From Cercophora sp. LCS_1 (lineage: Eukaryota; Ascomycota; Sordariomycetes; Sordariales; Lasiosphaeriaceae), in assembly GCA_036250225.1 (NCBI GenBank), contig JAPZLL010000006.1, positions 868,001-932,000 of the forward strand: DNA of 64,000 nucleotides. Reading direction: 5' to 3'. Every line of letters starts with the position of its first letter. Within the stretch, counting starts at the first letter, position 1. Shown here piece after piece: positions 54,656-64,000 of the stretch. A program made the translations under genes and the position numbers. Under the pieces are notes generated by a model. That model saw only the letters and a program-made list of their open reading frames with translations. It was not told the DNA's origin and did no database searches.

Positions 54656-55801
54656 GATGTTTGGTGTCGGTATTCTTTTACTGCTCGCGGGTTGGGCGTA
54701 TTTTCCATTTTCGGGATCTCATCAAGATAAACAGTGTTGGCGTTCAGGGATTAAATGGATCAAGCATGAACGGGAAGGTCCAAGAGAGAACCGTCAAGCG
54801 GCCGAGTCGGCAAAGTTAGATTTGGAGTAAGGTGCACACAATGTAATTCATATTCAACCATCCCGGCGCGTTCATGAATTCAACTTTCCATTATCTCGCG
54901 GATTTGTGCCCGAGGACTTGCCGCAGCGTAGATACGAAAATGAAGTCGATCGCCACAAAAGTTTCCAAAGGAAGAAAGGTATATTCCGGAGCAGCAAAGT
55001 GTAGTTCCTCCTGGTGCCAGAGGTATTTTTGCCTTGACTCCAAGCACGCCCACCATCTGGAACGCCGCGAGCGGACTCACGTGCAGATTGTCATTTTTAG
55101 TCTACCGACAACGAACTAATGGCGGGCATGTTCCAACTGTTTCTACAGAGCTACCATTTTGCGCTGCTCCCTTCGAAACCGTTCCCGTATTCTGGACGAA
55201 AAGTTGAATAACGCCGCCACCTCGATGAACAGGTGTTCCTTCCCATGGCTGTGGATGAAAACTTGGATTGGGGCAAGCATCTCGCTCGATCACAATGTGT
55301 AGTTAGATGCGGCCCCGTGAAAATGAGTTCACCGGCAGGCCCATATCGCTATTAGGGGAGTTCGAAGCGAGAAATGATGCAGAGTATTGACGTGCTGCTC
55401 GGTGCTGGGTTGAACGGGCAGCGGCGATGAGCTAAGCGGGCCTCGGCAGGGGTTGGAAATCCCTGTCGGATGATTGGCGAATGGCACGGGACCAAAGGGG
55501 ATTTTTGGCAGCCCCTCCGAACGCCGAAGCCGAACGCATGGATATGGAAACGATCGGAATACGGTTGCCAGTCTTTTTCTCCCGGGAGGCGAATTGACTT
55601 TAGAGAGTCGATATTGCATCGCAACCTCAGCCGCCGTCCCGGACCCCCGAGTTCCGCGCCTCATTCTTGCAGTCGGCGAGAGCGACAGCCTCGGAACGAC
55701 AAAGCGGTCAAAACCCCACCATCCGTCGCATCCCCAGTTTGTGTCAGACCATTTGACTTTTTGCTTCGCGACTCGAAACCGAGTCCTCGCCGCCGTTCAC
55801 C
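54656..55801. other. intergenic, promoter of HEM2
   Basis: No supported gene in about 1.1 kb. Confidence 0.45.
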
Positions 55802-57006
55802 ATGTCGTTCTCCAGCCTTGTTCAAGACCTGTCGCTCCGCGATTCGAATGCGCCTCGACGACGAGGCGATGCGTCGATTGCTTCCACCATGAACGACACC
55901 GCCTCGCGCACATCGCACATCTCGCGTGCCATGTCTTACGCCAGCACGGCGGCCACCAGCGTCAGCATCTCGGGCGACATCTCCAGCCAGCTCCACAGCG
56001 GTTACAGCCACCCACTCTCACGATCATGGCAAGCTGAGCGACAACTCACCAAGGTACGGGACCAGGCGCGTTTTGGTGGCTCGGCTAACATGCGCAGTCG
56101 ATGCTCATCTATCCCCTCTTCATCTCGGACCAAGACGACGAAGAAGTGCTCATTCCCTCGCTTCCGAACCAACACCGCCGCGGCGTGAACAAGCTTATTC
56201 CCTTCCTCGAGCCCCTCGTTACCAAGGGCCTTCGTTCCGTTATACTTTTTGGTGTTCCCCTGCGTCCGGGCACCAAGGATGCTCTCGGCACGGCGGCTGA
56301 CGACCCGGAGGGGCCCGTGATCCGGACGATCCAGCTCCTCCGTCAGCGCTTCCCCCACCTCTACATCGTTGCTGATGTTTGTCTTTGCGAATACACGTCC
56401 CACGGACACTGTGGCATTCTTCGTGACGATGGCAGCCTCAACAACCAGCTGTCGGTCGACCGGATTTCCGATGTTGCCATTTCCTACGCTCGCGCCGGCG
56501 CACACTGCGTCGCTCCCTCGGACATGAACGATGGTCGCATCCGCGCAATTAAGCTAAAGTTGATCGAGGAGGGGATAGCACACAGCGTTACCCTCATGTC
56601 CTACGCGGCCAAGTTCTCGGGCTGCCTCTATGGCCCATTCCGTGACGCTGCAGGGTCGGTGCCGTCTTTTGGCGACCGCAGGTGCTACCAGCTTCCCCCA
56701 GGTGGGCGGGGTCTTGCTCGCCGCGCAATCGTGCGAGATATCAACGAGGGTGCCGACATCATCATGGTCAAACCGGCGGGACAGTATCTCGATATCATTA
56801 GCGATGCCAAAGAACTGGGCCGCGATTTGCCCATTGCGGCGTACCAGGTCAGCGGCGAGTTCGCCATGATCCACGCCGGCGCCAAGGCTGGCGTTTTCGA
56901 TCTGAAGGCCATGGCGTTTGAAAGTACCGAGGGTATTCTCAGGGCAGGCGCCACAATTGTGGTGAGCTACTTTGCACCGGAATTTTTGGATTGGCTTTCG
57001 GATTAG
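55802..57006 (+). CDS. HEM2: porphobilinogen synthase (delta-aminolevulinate dehydratase)
   Basis: Two exons (55802-56053, 56098-57006) join in phase 0 through a 44-base intron to 386 residues. The ~80-residue Ser/Thr-rich N-terminus (MSFSSLVQDLSLRDSNAPRR) precedes the TIM-barrel enzyme, which starts at SMLIYPLFISD. Zinc-site cysteines sit in ADVCLCEYTSHGHCG; the two Schiff-base lysines are in MSYAAKFSGCLYGPFRDA and DIIMVKPAGQYLD. It condenses two 5-aminolevulinate molecules to porphobilinogen, the second step of haem synthesis, in the cytosol as an octamer. Family length is about 330-390, so the gene is complete. Confidence 0.96.
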
Positions 57007-57991
57007 AGGGGGGGCATGGACGGATTGGCGTGGTGTTTCGGCGTTGGTTTTCGGTACATTTTTTCTCTCTACATAGAGCATGGCAAAATACGGGGCGGGT
57101 TAGGACGAGCAGACAAAAGCAAGCAGACACACCTCTCACGAACAACAGACGGTATCCTTACCCTGAATCCTAAGCTTTGCGCCGTTGAGATTAAGTTCCC
57201 CGGTCGTTGTGGCGTCAGGGGCTATTTTTATCTGAGGCTACACCAGTCGTGTATGAATCCATTTCATCGGGTTAGCATGGGCCCAGGGACTTTTTTATGG
57301 AGGACAGCATTCATCGTTTACGAGCATCATCTGCGGGCACTCTCAACAAGCAGGGCAGCAACGTTCTCGGGCTTCAACGACACTCAACGTCTGACCGTTT
57401 CACCGGGCCAAGCCACAACGGTTCTCGGTTTGATCAGTACCAGTCAGCGACAGAAAAGCCAAGCAGTCTCGGGGCAGCCGGTTGTGATGTATTCATCAAG
57501 AAGTCACATGTTTCCCGTCGCGTTTCGCCCCTTTCCCTAGCGTCATGCTAGTCGGTATGTGTGCTTCAGAGGCAATGCATCTCCAGGCGGCTTCCACGGG
57601 CGCGGTGTCGGGACAAGATCGGCCAGATGCTCGATCTAGGATCAACCAACGACCTGCTTTTCCATCGTGCTATGCCGAGCTCCCTTGACCTGACTCTCTC
57701 CCTCTCTTCTTTCACTCTCTTCCGTCTCTCGTTGCACCACCACTCTCGTTCACTTTGCCTCGCGCCCTTTTCCGTCACCCTTAACCGCGAATACAAGCAC
57801 AAACTCGCCCAGCCTCTTTATGGTCTCAACCGCCGATAAACTCACCAAGGTCGAGGCGGAGTCCCTCGGCTAAGGCGTCCCAAACCACGAGGCTGGTCCT
57901 TTACAAAAACACACTCAACTACCCTTCACCCTGATAGACCCTCTCTCCCCTCGGTCCCTCCACCCGCCTCATCGTCCACTCACCACCCACA
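57007..57991. other. intergenic: 3' end of HEM2 and CT-rich promoter
   Basis: An open frame at 57016-57540 is not protein-like. From about 57690 to 57990 the plus strand is pyrimidine-rich, typical for a fungal promoter/leader before the acyltransferase gene. Confidence 0.5.
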
Positions 57992-59455
57992 ATGAACAAC
58001 CATGCCTCAACAATCCACACACTCACCTACGAAGAACAAGCCATGCTTCTCGACGAAAAATCCCCCTCGGACATCGAATCCGGCGCCGGCATCGCAGACC
58101 TAACTCACCGCTTCACAGCCTCCCCACCACGACGCATCCGCACCCTTCTCGTCCGAACATGTTTCTTCCTCCTCCCCTCCTTCATCCAATCCCGCATCCG
58201 GTCCTCCTCCTCCGACACAATCACCACCAAGAAACCCTCACCAACCACCTACCTAGATGGCATCCGCGGCTTAGCCGCCCTCTTCGTCTTCATCTGCCAC
58301 CTGACCTACACCTGCTTCGTCATCGCCCCCGGGTACGGCTACAAGACAACCAACTTCCACATCCTCAAACTCCCCCTCATCCGCCTCTTCTACTCCGGTC
58401 CGCCAATGGTAGCCGTCTTCTTCGTCGTCTCTGGTTTCGCCCTCTCCCTCCGTCCCTTACGCCTCGCACGCAGCGGTCAACATGCCGACCTCGCCGAAAC
58501 CATGGCCTCCTTCATCTTCCGTCGACCGCTACGATTGTTCCTCCCGCCAGCAATCAGCACCTTTATCATCGCTTGTCTGTTGCGCCTCGGAGCATATGAA
58601 TGGAACAGGGAATTCGCGTATGATGATGTCTACATGCGCAACGTGCAGGAGATACATTATCAAAGGTTCAACACCACAAGCGACCAAATGGCGGATTGGG
58701 CCTGGACCATGTGGCGGTTCGTCCACGTCTGGGATTGGGATGTGTTCGGGGGCAGCACGGGGATGGATGTGCATCTTTGGACGATTCCGGTTGAGTTTCG
58801 GTGTTCGATGGGCTTGTTCCTTGCGCTGGTTGGCACGAGCGGGTGCAAGACAGTTGTAAGGACACTTGTGGTGGCTGGGATGGGAGTTTTCTGCTTTTTG
58901 AGTGAGCGGTGGGAGATGATGCTGTTTTTGGCGGGGATGGGGCTTGCTGAGATGGAACTTGCATGGAAGACTGATAAGAAGGGAGGAGTGTGGTACGGTG
59001 TTGGCGTGGTGGGATTGTATTTGATGAGTCAACCGGATGTTGGGAGCGAGGAGACGCCCGGGTGGGTGTGGCTTTGTAGGATGATTCCCGAGTGGTGGAG
59101 TGATAAGCATCGGTTTTGGCAGAGCTTCGGGGCGATTGTATTTGTTTTGGCTGTGGCGAGGTCGGCTGGGTGGCAGAGGGTGTTTAATTTGGGGGTTGTG
59201 CAGTATTTTGGGAGGATCAGCTACGCGATTTATCTGATGCATGGGCCGGTTATGCACACGGTTGGGTACTCGATTGAAAAGGGGATGTGGAAGCTCACGG
59301 GGGTTGAGGGGATGGCGTACAACTATGGGTTTGTGGTGGCGTCACTGTTTGTAGTGCCCGTGGTGATTTGGGCGTCGGATGTTTTCTGGAGGGCGGTGGA
59401 TGCCCCTGTTGTTCAGTTTGCCAAATGGGTAGAGACCAAGTGCTCTGCTAACTAA
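57992..59455 (+). CDS. acyltransferase 3 family membrane protein
   Basis: Single-exon 487-residue integral membrane protein. After a ~70-residue cytosolic start with EEQAMLLDEKSPSDIESG, the acyltransferase-3 signature begins: YLDGIRGLAALFVFICHLTY, with the conserved Arg and the catalytic-type His. Next are PMVAVFFVVSGFALSLRPLR, FIFRRPLRLFLPPAISTFI and GSTGMDVHLWTIPVEFRCSM, all typical of the family, and near the end YFGRISYAIYLMHGPVMHTV. About ten helices. The family transfers acetyl or other acyl groups to sugars, lipids or secondary metabolites across membranes; the acceptor here is unknown. Confidence 0.88.
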   Translation: MNNHASTIHTLTYEEQAMLLDEKSPSDIESGAGIADLTHRFTASPPRRIRTLLVRTCFFLLPSFIQSRIRSSSSDTITTKKPSPTTYLDGIRGLAALFVFICHLTYTCFVIAPGYGYKTTNFHILKLPLIRLFYSGPPMVAVFFVVSGFALSLRPLRLARSGQHADLAETMASFIFRRPLRLFLPPAISTFIIACLLRLGAYEWNREFAYDDVYMRNVQEIHYQRFNTTSDQMADWAWTMWRFVHVWDWDVFGGSTGMDVHLWTIPVEFRCSMGLFLALVGTSGCKTVVRTLVVAGMGVFCFLSERWEMMLFLAGMGLAEMELAWKTDKKGGVWYGVGVVGLYLMSQPDVGSEETPGWVWLCRMIPEWWSDKHRFWQSFGAIVFVLAVARSAGWQRVFNLGVVQYFGRISYAIYLMHGPVMHTVGYSIEKGMWKLTGVEGMAYNYGFVVASLFVVPVVIWASDVFWRAVDAPVVQFAKWVETKCSAN

Positions 59456-59585
59456 TCTTCATTTGTCAAGGCGTTGTTCGCTTCGGGCGTGGGTTGACTC
59501 TAGGCATCCGTTGGACTACAGCATGGAAAGCGGGAGAGCATCAAGATATCTATGTACTAAAACAACAACCACAGAATCGTACACT

Positions 59586-60357
59586 CTAGATCCCCCTTAG
59601 CTTGGTATTATCCCTCTTGTCTATCGGCGTGTACCTCTCGGCAAGAACCTCCTTGACGCTTTTCTTCATCACGCCGTCATCCTTCTCATACCGCTGTGCC
59701 AACGCCTTGTCGACCTCGGACAGATGCAGCAGCTTGGCATCCACCTTGGTCTCAGCCCTCTCCTCAGCAAGCTTGACAGCCGCCTTCGCCCTACCAACAG
59801 CCTCCCGGCCCTTCTCAACCGCCTCCCGTCCCTTCTCCACCACAGCCTTGACATCCTCCCTCACCTGCCCCGCAACACCCTTGGCCGTTCCCTGGACCTT
59901 CTCCCTGACCTCGTTCACATCAACGCTCCGCGCAATCCCGAGAAGTCGCTCCTCGGCGTTCTCGCGCACCCCCTGCCAGTCTCTGGTCTGCGCCCAGCGC
60001 ACAGCGCCCTCGATCTCAGCGTTCCATCGGTCCTTGGCCGTCTCAATAAAGTGACCACGCTCACGAAGGGCGAGCTCAGCTCGTGAAGGCGGATAAAGCG
60101 CGTCGTTGGGGTTATGCGGCGACTTTCGCGGCGCGAGCGGGTCCGGGACGAGGGAATTCACGACGCGAGTCTGGCCTCGAAGTAAATCAGATTGGGACTC
60201 TCGGTTTCGTTCGTGGGCGCGCAGGGCGAGGTAAGTAAGGCCGAGGGTCAGCGTGACCCCGCCGGTCTAGTATAGTATCACCATTAGCTATCGTTTGTCC
60301 ATCCATCAGAGGGGGGAGGAGGAGACGAGAACATACCACGCCAGCGACGAATCCCAT
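59586..60357 (-). CDS. MIC12: MICOS complex subunit Mic12
   Basis: A tiny first exon (60337-60357, MGFVAGV) and a 70-base intron precede exon 2 (59586-60266); joined length is 233 residues. The N-terminus has the Mic12/Aim5 pattern: a glycine-containing helix TGGVTLTLGLTYLALRAHER, then NRESQSDLLRGQTRVVNSLV. The rest is a long charged amphipathic helix with Lys/Glu/Ala repeats (KAVVEKGREAVEKGREAVGR), probably coiled in the intermembrane space. Known role: links Mic10 and Mic60 subcomplexes at inner-membrane crista junctions. It is divergent from the mitochondrial ribosomal gene MRPL8, about 390 bases away, suggesting a shared promoter. Confidence 0.85.
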
Positions 60358-60749
60358 TATGCGGGATTTTGGACTGGACGATTAATCAATTGGTTCAATT
60401 GAGCTCGAGTTTCAAAACGATTGTAATGGCTAGCCTAGCAGAGCCAAGTCATGGCTGTTGTGACATGTGAATAACGCAATTGGAGAAATTCAATCGCGAA
60501 CCAGAGAGGTTGCTAGCTGGCTGGAATGCAGTGACGTAGCGGAGCTCGGTGGCGCAGGCCTGGCCGGAAAGGTCCATTGTGGGGCCGACTTTTCGCTTGG
60601 CTTGGCGTCGTTCGGGACATGCCGACCTCATCGCGCAGGGGAGCAACAAAAATTTGGGCCGTGCCGAGATTCAACCTCCCGGCCCGTCACAAGCACCACC
60701 ACCAACCCCTTATCTCTCCCCCCCCCGTCCGTCCGTCCGTCAACCCACC
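60358..60749. other. divergent promoter of MIC12 and MRPL8
   Basis: About 390 bases between two mitochondrial-protein genes on opposite strands. No separate gene; the frame of MRPL8 stays open upstream but is not coding-like. Confidence 0.5.
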
Positions 60750-61353
60750 ATGGCCGGCGGTCTCACAAAATACCGGCACTTGAGCCGGACGTCGGCGCAT
60801 AGACAGGCGCTCTTGCGAAACCTGGTCACATCGCTCGTCAAGCAGGAGGCGATCCACACGACGTACCCCAAGGCCAAGGAGGCGCAACGGCTGGCCGAGA
60901 AGTTGATCACGTTTGCGAAAAAGAATAACGAGACGGCGAGGAGGAAGGTCCAGGGTATTCTCTACGTATGATTACCGCCATCCTCGGGGGTTCGGCGAGG
61001 GAAAATTGGTTCTGACAGAATTACAGACCCCCGACCAGCTCATGCCCAAAGTCTTTGGCGAGCTTCGCGAACGATATCTCGAGCGACCGGGCGGTTACAC
61101 GCGTGTGCTGCGGACTGAGCCAAAGGATCAGTACTCCCAGGCACCGTCGGCCATTCTCGAGTTTGTTGATGGGCCGAGGGATATGCGCTTCTCCATTACG
61201 GCGGCGGCGGTTGCGCGCGATCAGGCATTGGGGAAGCAACACACCGACTTGACGCAGAAGAATATCGAAAAGGTGACGAGGTACCGAAAGAACGGAAAGG
61301 AGTTGTTTGAGAGGTTGGTCAGCACGATCCGGGGACAGCCCAAGAAGCTCTAG
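60750..61353 (+). CDS. MRPL8: mitochondrial large-subunit ribosomal protein bL17m
   Basis: Two exons (60750-60965, 61027-61353) join in phase 0 through a 61-base intron to 180 residues. The start MAGGLTKYRHLSRTSAHRQA aligns with bacterial L17: TSAHRQALLRNLVTSLVKQE, IHTTYPKAKEAQRLAEKLIT and RRKVQGILY. Exon 2 holds the second half of the L17 domain (PGGYTRVLRTEPKDQYSQAP, AILEFVDGP) and a fungal C-terminal helix ending RGQPKKL. A component of the mitochondrial large ribosomal subunit near the exit tunnel. Confidence 0.94.
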
Positions 61354-61505
61354 ACTAGGTTGGGGCACATGTACAATGCACTGGTGGCTGTGTATTATTC
61401 CAGGAAAGGGTTCTCATCAGACGGAGTTTGGGAAGGCTTGGCCTCGGGCATTTGATATTCTATACTAAAAAGGGGATTATGTACACGGCATGGCATACAC
61501 AACAA

Positions 61506-63731
61506 CTACACAAAGTCAAATGTGTCTCCCTGCTCTGATATCATCTTGCCTACTCTCTGACTTCCCACAATCTTCTCCAGCTTCATCACGTCGTACTTGG
61601 AGAACATAACTCGCACCGTCCCCTGGCCTGGCTCCAGAGCCAGCGATTGCTCGCTCTTCTGGAGATATCCTCCCGTGATCTCCTGATAGAAGAGCGGGTT
61701 GTCCGGCAGCCCGTACATGATCACCTTCTTGACCCCTTTGATCTGATATCGCCTAAAGTGGTGGGCACGCTCTGTGTACAACAAGACACGGTGTCGCTCG
61801 TTGAGGAAATGTGATCTCGCCCTGGACGCCTCGGGCACGTCGGCATACTCAGAAATGGTGCCAAATGTGAGACTCTCGGCCGCCGGATTGTTAGCGAAGT
61901 AGTTCCTCACCCTAACAAAATCCAGGTACGAGGGAATGAAGATGAGCACGCCTGTGATGTCCTTGGCCCGCTTCGTCAGGGCGGGCAGGATAGCTTTCGT
62001 AAAGTACTCAAACCGAGCGTCCGGTTCATCGGTGACAGACTTGACATCGAAGCGGCTGAACGTCTGCTTGGCCTTGACACCAAGGTGTTGGATCACGCCT
62101 GGACACGCCTCCTGCAGCCTCGCCTTGCCAGCCCAGTTGGTGCAGTGCGTGCGAACGAGGTTGGTCAGCTCGGGCGTGTTGAAGGGGCTGAAGATGACCG
62201 TCTGCCGGAAGTGCTTTGCGTGGTCATCAAAGTACCAGGGCCTAATGCGGCTGAAATCACACCCGTGAGAGTCGCGCGGCTGGATGTTCAGGTGCTCAAA
62301 CACATACTCGACATGCTCCCAGTTCTGCATCAGCAAGGCGTCGGCCTGGTCGACAATGACCAGCTCGATGGAGCTGAGAAAGTCAAAGTCCATCTTCTTG
62401 TCCTCTTCGGAGCCAATCGCCAACCGCAGGCCAAGAGGGCTTCCAAAAATAATGTCCGAGTTGTAGAACTGGGAAAAGTACTTGATGGTCTTCCGGGTGA
62501 ACTTTATGCCGAGACGGAAATTGTCATCATCGTTACCGGCAAACAGATCGCGAAAGTCTTCGGGCTTGTCGTCGGAGAACCTGTTGGTTTTGTCGACGTA
62601 TGAGTCGTCGAAGCGTTTCCTGTTCTCTTGCTGCTCTGGCTCTGTGATGGCGCAAATCATCTCAACCATTTTGACGCAAGACTGCCGCGTTGGGAGAATA
62701 ACCAAAACCTTGGGTCGAGTGAATCCCTGGTCCTGAAACTCGAGTTCCTCGCTGTTTTCGCTCCTTGCTAGCTTATTGTTGTTCTTGATGATCTTGTCCC
62801 GGGTCTTGAAGACGTGGTTGAGGGCATGTAGACATGTCAGCCTCCGGATGCTCTGCGCGTTGGCGGTTGTGCGGTTGCAAAACAGCAGATCGTGATAGTT
62901 GAAGAGGTAAGGCGCTATTGTCTGCTCAACGGCGTTGAACTTTGCGTGCTTCTTCTCCATCGACTCCTTGAGCTTGTTCTTCAACTTGAGGTCGGCGATT
63001 CCGGTTATTGGCTTGGGAAGGGGTTGGCTGACAAGGCCCCCTTCATCAGGCGTATTGAACACCACCCTCGTGGTTTTGAGGGCTGCCCTGTCCGCCCTCC
63101 ACCTCTCTTCCTTGATGGACTTCAGCTTTGGCTCGTACACCTCCTGTTTTGCTTTAGCAAAATGGAGCTCAAAGGGGTCTGAATCGTCCTCCTCGTCGTC
63201 GTCATCGAGCAAGTCCTCTGGGGCGGCATCTGCCGGGCTCTCCTCCTGTTCGTCCACCTCATCGATGTCATTGACCTCGTTCTCGTCCTCGTTGTCCTCG
63301 GCTTTGGGCTCACTCGCAGGCTCAGTCTCGGCCTTGCTTTGGGCTTCATGGTCAACCTTTCGCCTCTTGGATTTGTGAGGCGCACTCTCAGTGAGGCTCT
63401 TCAAGAGACTCAGGTACGGCTGACCAGATGCCGCAGGCTGCTCATCATCGTCTTCATCCGAGTCAATGTCCTCCTCGACCTCATCCTCAGATTCCTCCTC
63501 CCACCGCCTCTTTCCATGATCGGATTCACTGCGCGGTCAGCATTCCACCCAGAAGAAATGAGTGGGTCCTTACTCGTCACTCCCATCCAGCCGCGCAGCA
63601 TCAAAGCGAGCGCTTCGAGGTTGAGTTGTCGCAGCTCTTGCCCGCCCTCGACCCCTTCCGCGACTGCCACCCCGTCCTCTAAATGACCCACGGCCGCCCC
63701 CGCGACCTCCTGCACGTCCTCTTGGTCCCAT
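61506..63731 (-). CDS. UTP25: U3 snoRNA-associated protein Utp25
   Basis: Two exons (63574-63731, 61506-63528) join through a 45-base intron to 726 residues, a normal length. The first exon encodes an RGG-rich start (MGPRGRAGGRGGGRGSFRGR). Residues ~55-190 are acidic with a basic patch (SKRRK). The conserved Utp25/DUF1253 domain follows: FNAVEQTIAPYLFNYHDLLF, RPKVLVILPTRQSCVKMVEM, FNSDIIFGSPLGLRLA-type segment with IVDQADALLMQNWEHVEYVF, and the end VRVMFSKYDVMKLEKIVGSQ. It resembles DEAD-box folds but lacks the catalytic motifs. Known role: SSU processome component for 18S rRNA maturation in the nucleolus. Confidence 0.95.
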
Positions 63732-64000
63732 TTTCAATTGCACTTTGCTTCGTTCACTAACTGACTCGTTTTAGAGTGTGAAATCTCAGCACCGACCAGA
63801 CAAAAAAAGTCGACCATCAGCCTTGCAGCGCAAGCCACATGAGTGCCCCACCATAGCCTTGCTCTCTTCTTATCGGCTTATCTTAGCGCGCACAACGAAA
63901 CATCCCGCATTCCAGCAAAACCAAAAATACTCCACGGAGGGGAACGAAGACGACCGCTGCGGCTTTGTTGGAAAGAAAGCGTTGACGGGTTTTTCCAGGT
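63732..64000. other. promoter region of UTP25, window end
   Basis: No gene seen in the last 270 bases. Confidence 0.45.

Noticed and set aside
55329..55664. Minus-strand frame upstream of HEM2
   Set aside because: Short, Arg/Pro-rich, lies in the promoter, no family likeness.
57016..57540. 174-codon frame downstream of HEM2
   Set aside because: Starts ten bases after the HEM2 stop, lacks protein-like composition, and fits a 3' untranslated region.

Overview
The window is nuclear DNA of a filamentous ascomycete (Pezizomycotina), most likely a sordariomycete. Protein-coding genes carry short introns of about 43-70 bases with GTRNGT-like donors and CTRAY-type branch sites. Gene content is typically fungal: a CBM1-tailed CE1 esterase, a GMC oxidoreductase, two Pth11-like seven-helix proteins, a fungal catalase-peroxidase, DUF1304, Mic12 and Rxt3. 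I saw no plasmid, phage, CRISPR or bacterial operon features. Exon joins were read by eye. The strongest models are those where the joined exons keep frame and give a total length divisible by three.

Left part (0-24 kb): two related MFS transporters, both on the + strand, lie at 0.3 and 10.2 kb. Between them are a decayed small His/Asp-rich secreted-protein gene, an unresolved spliced gene, a secreted CE1 esterase with a cellulose-binding tail, a Ser/Thr-rich surface protein and a 3CxxC zinc-finger protein. Then come an FHA-like/protein kinase, succinate dehydrogenase assembly factor 4, the large Rpd3L subunit Rxt3, a GPI-anchor-type protein and a second Ser/Thr-rich surface protein.

Middle (24-42 kb): a DUF1304 membrane protein, a broken F-box/LRR gene, a Pth11-like receptor, a frameshifted hydrophobin-like gene, tRNA-Glu and tRNA-Asp (both with introns, perhaps one Pol III unit), a four-exon GMC oxidoreductase, a GNAT-like protein, a tRNA-derived element, and the intracellular catalase-peroxidase KatG.

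Accessory stretch (41-54 kb): poorly conserved and partly decayed. It holds a candidate small secreted cysteine-rich protein, a truncated M61-like protein, a lineage-specific hypothetical, tRNA-Ile(UAU), a heavily broken gene at 48 kb, and two paralogous zinc-knuckle proteins about 5 kb apart that I cannot assign to a known family.

Right end (53-64 kb): a second Pth11-like receptor, then a housekeeping block of porphobilinogen synthase (HEM2), an acyltransferase-3 membrane enzyme, MICOS subunit Mic12, mitochondrial ribosomal protein bL17m and the nucleolar U3 factor Utp25.

A theme is gene decay. Three otherwise open reading frames carry in-frame TAG codons where a glutamine CAG would fit, which is the expected outcome of CpA to TpA change as in repeat-induced point mutation (RIP). 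A hydrophobin-like gene is broken by one missing base.
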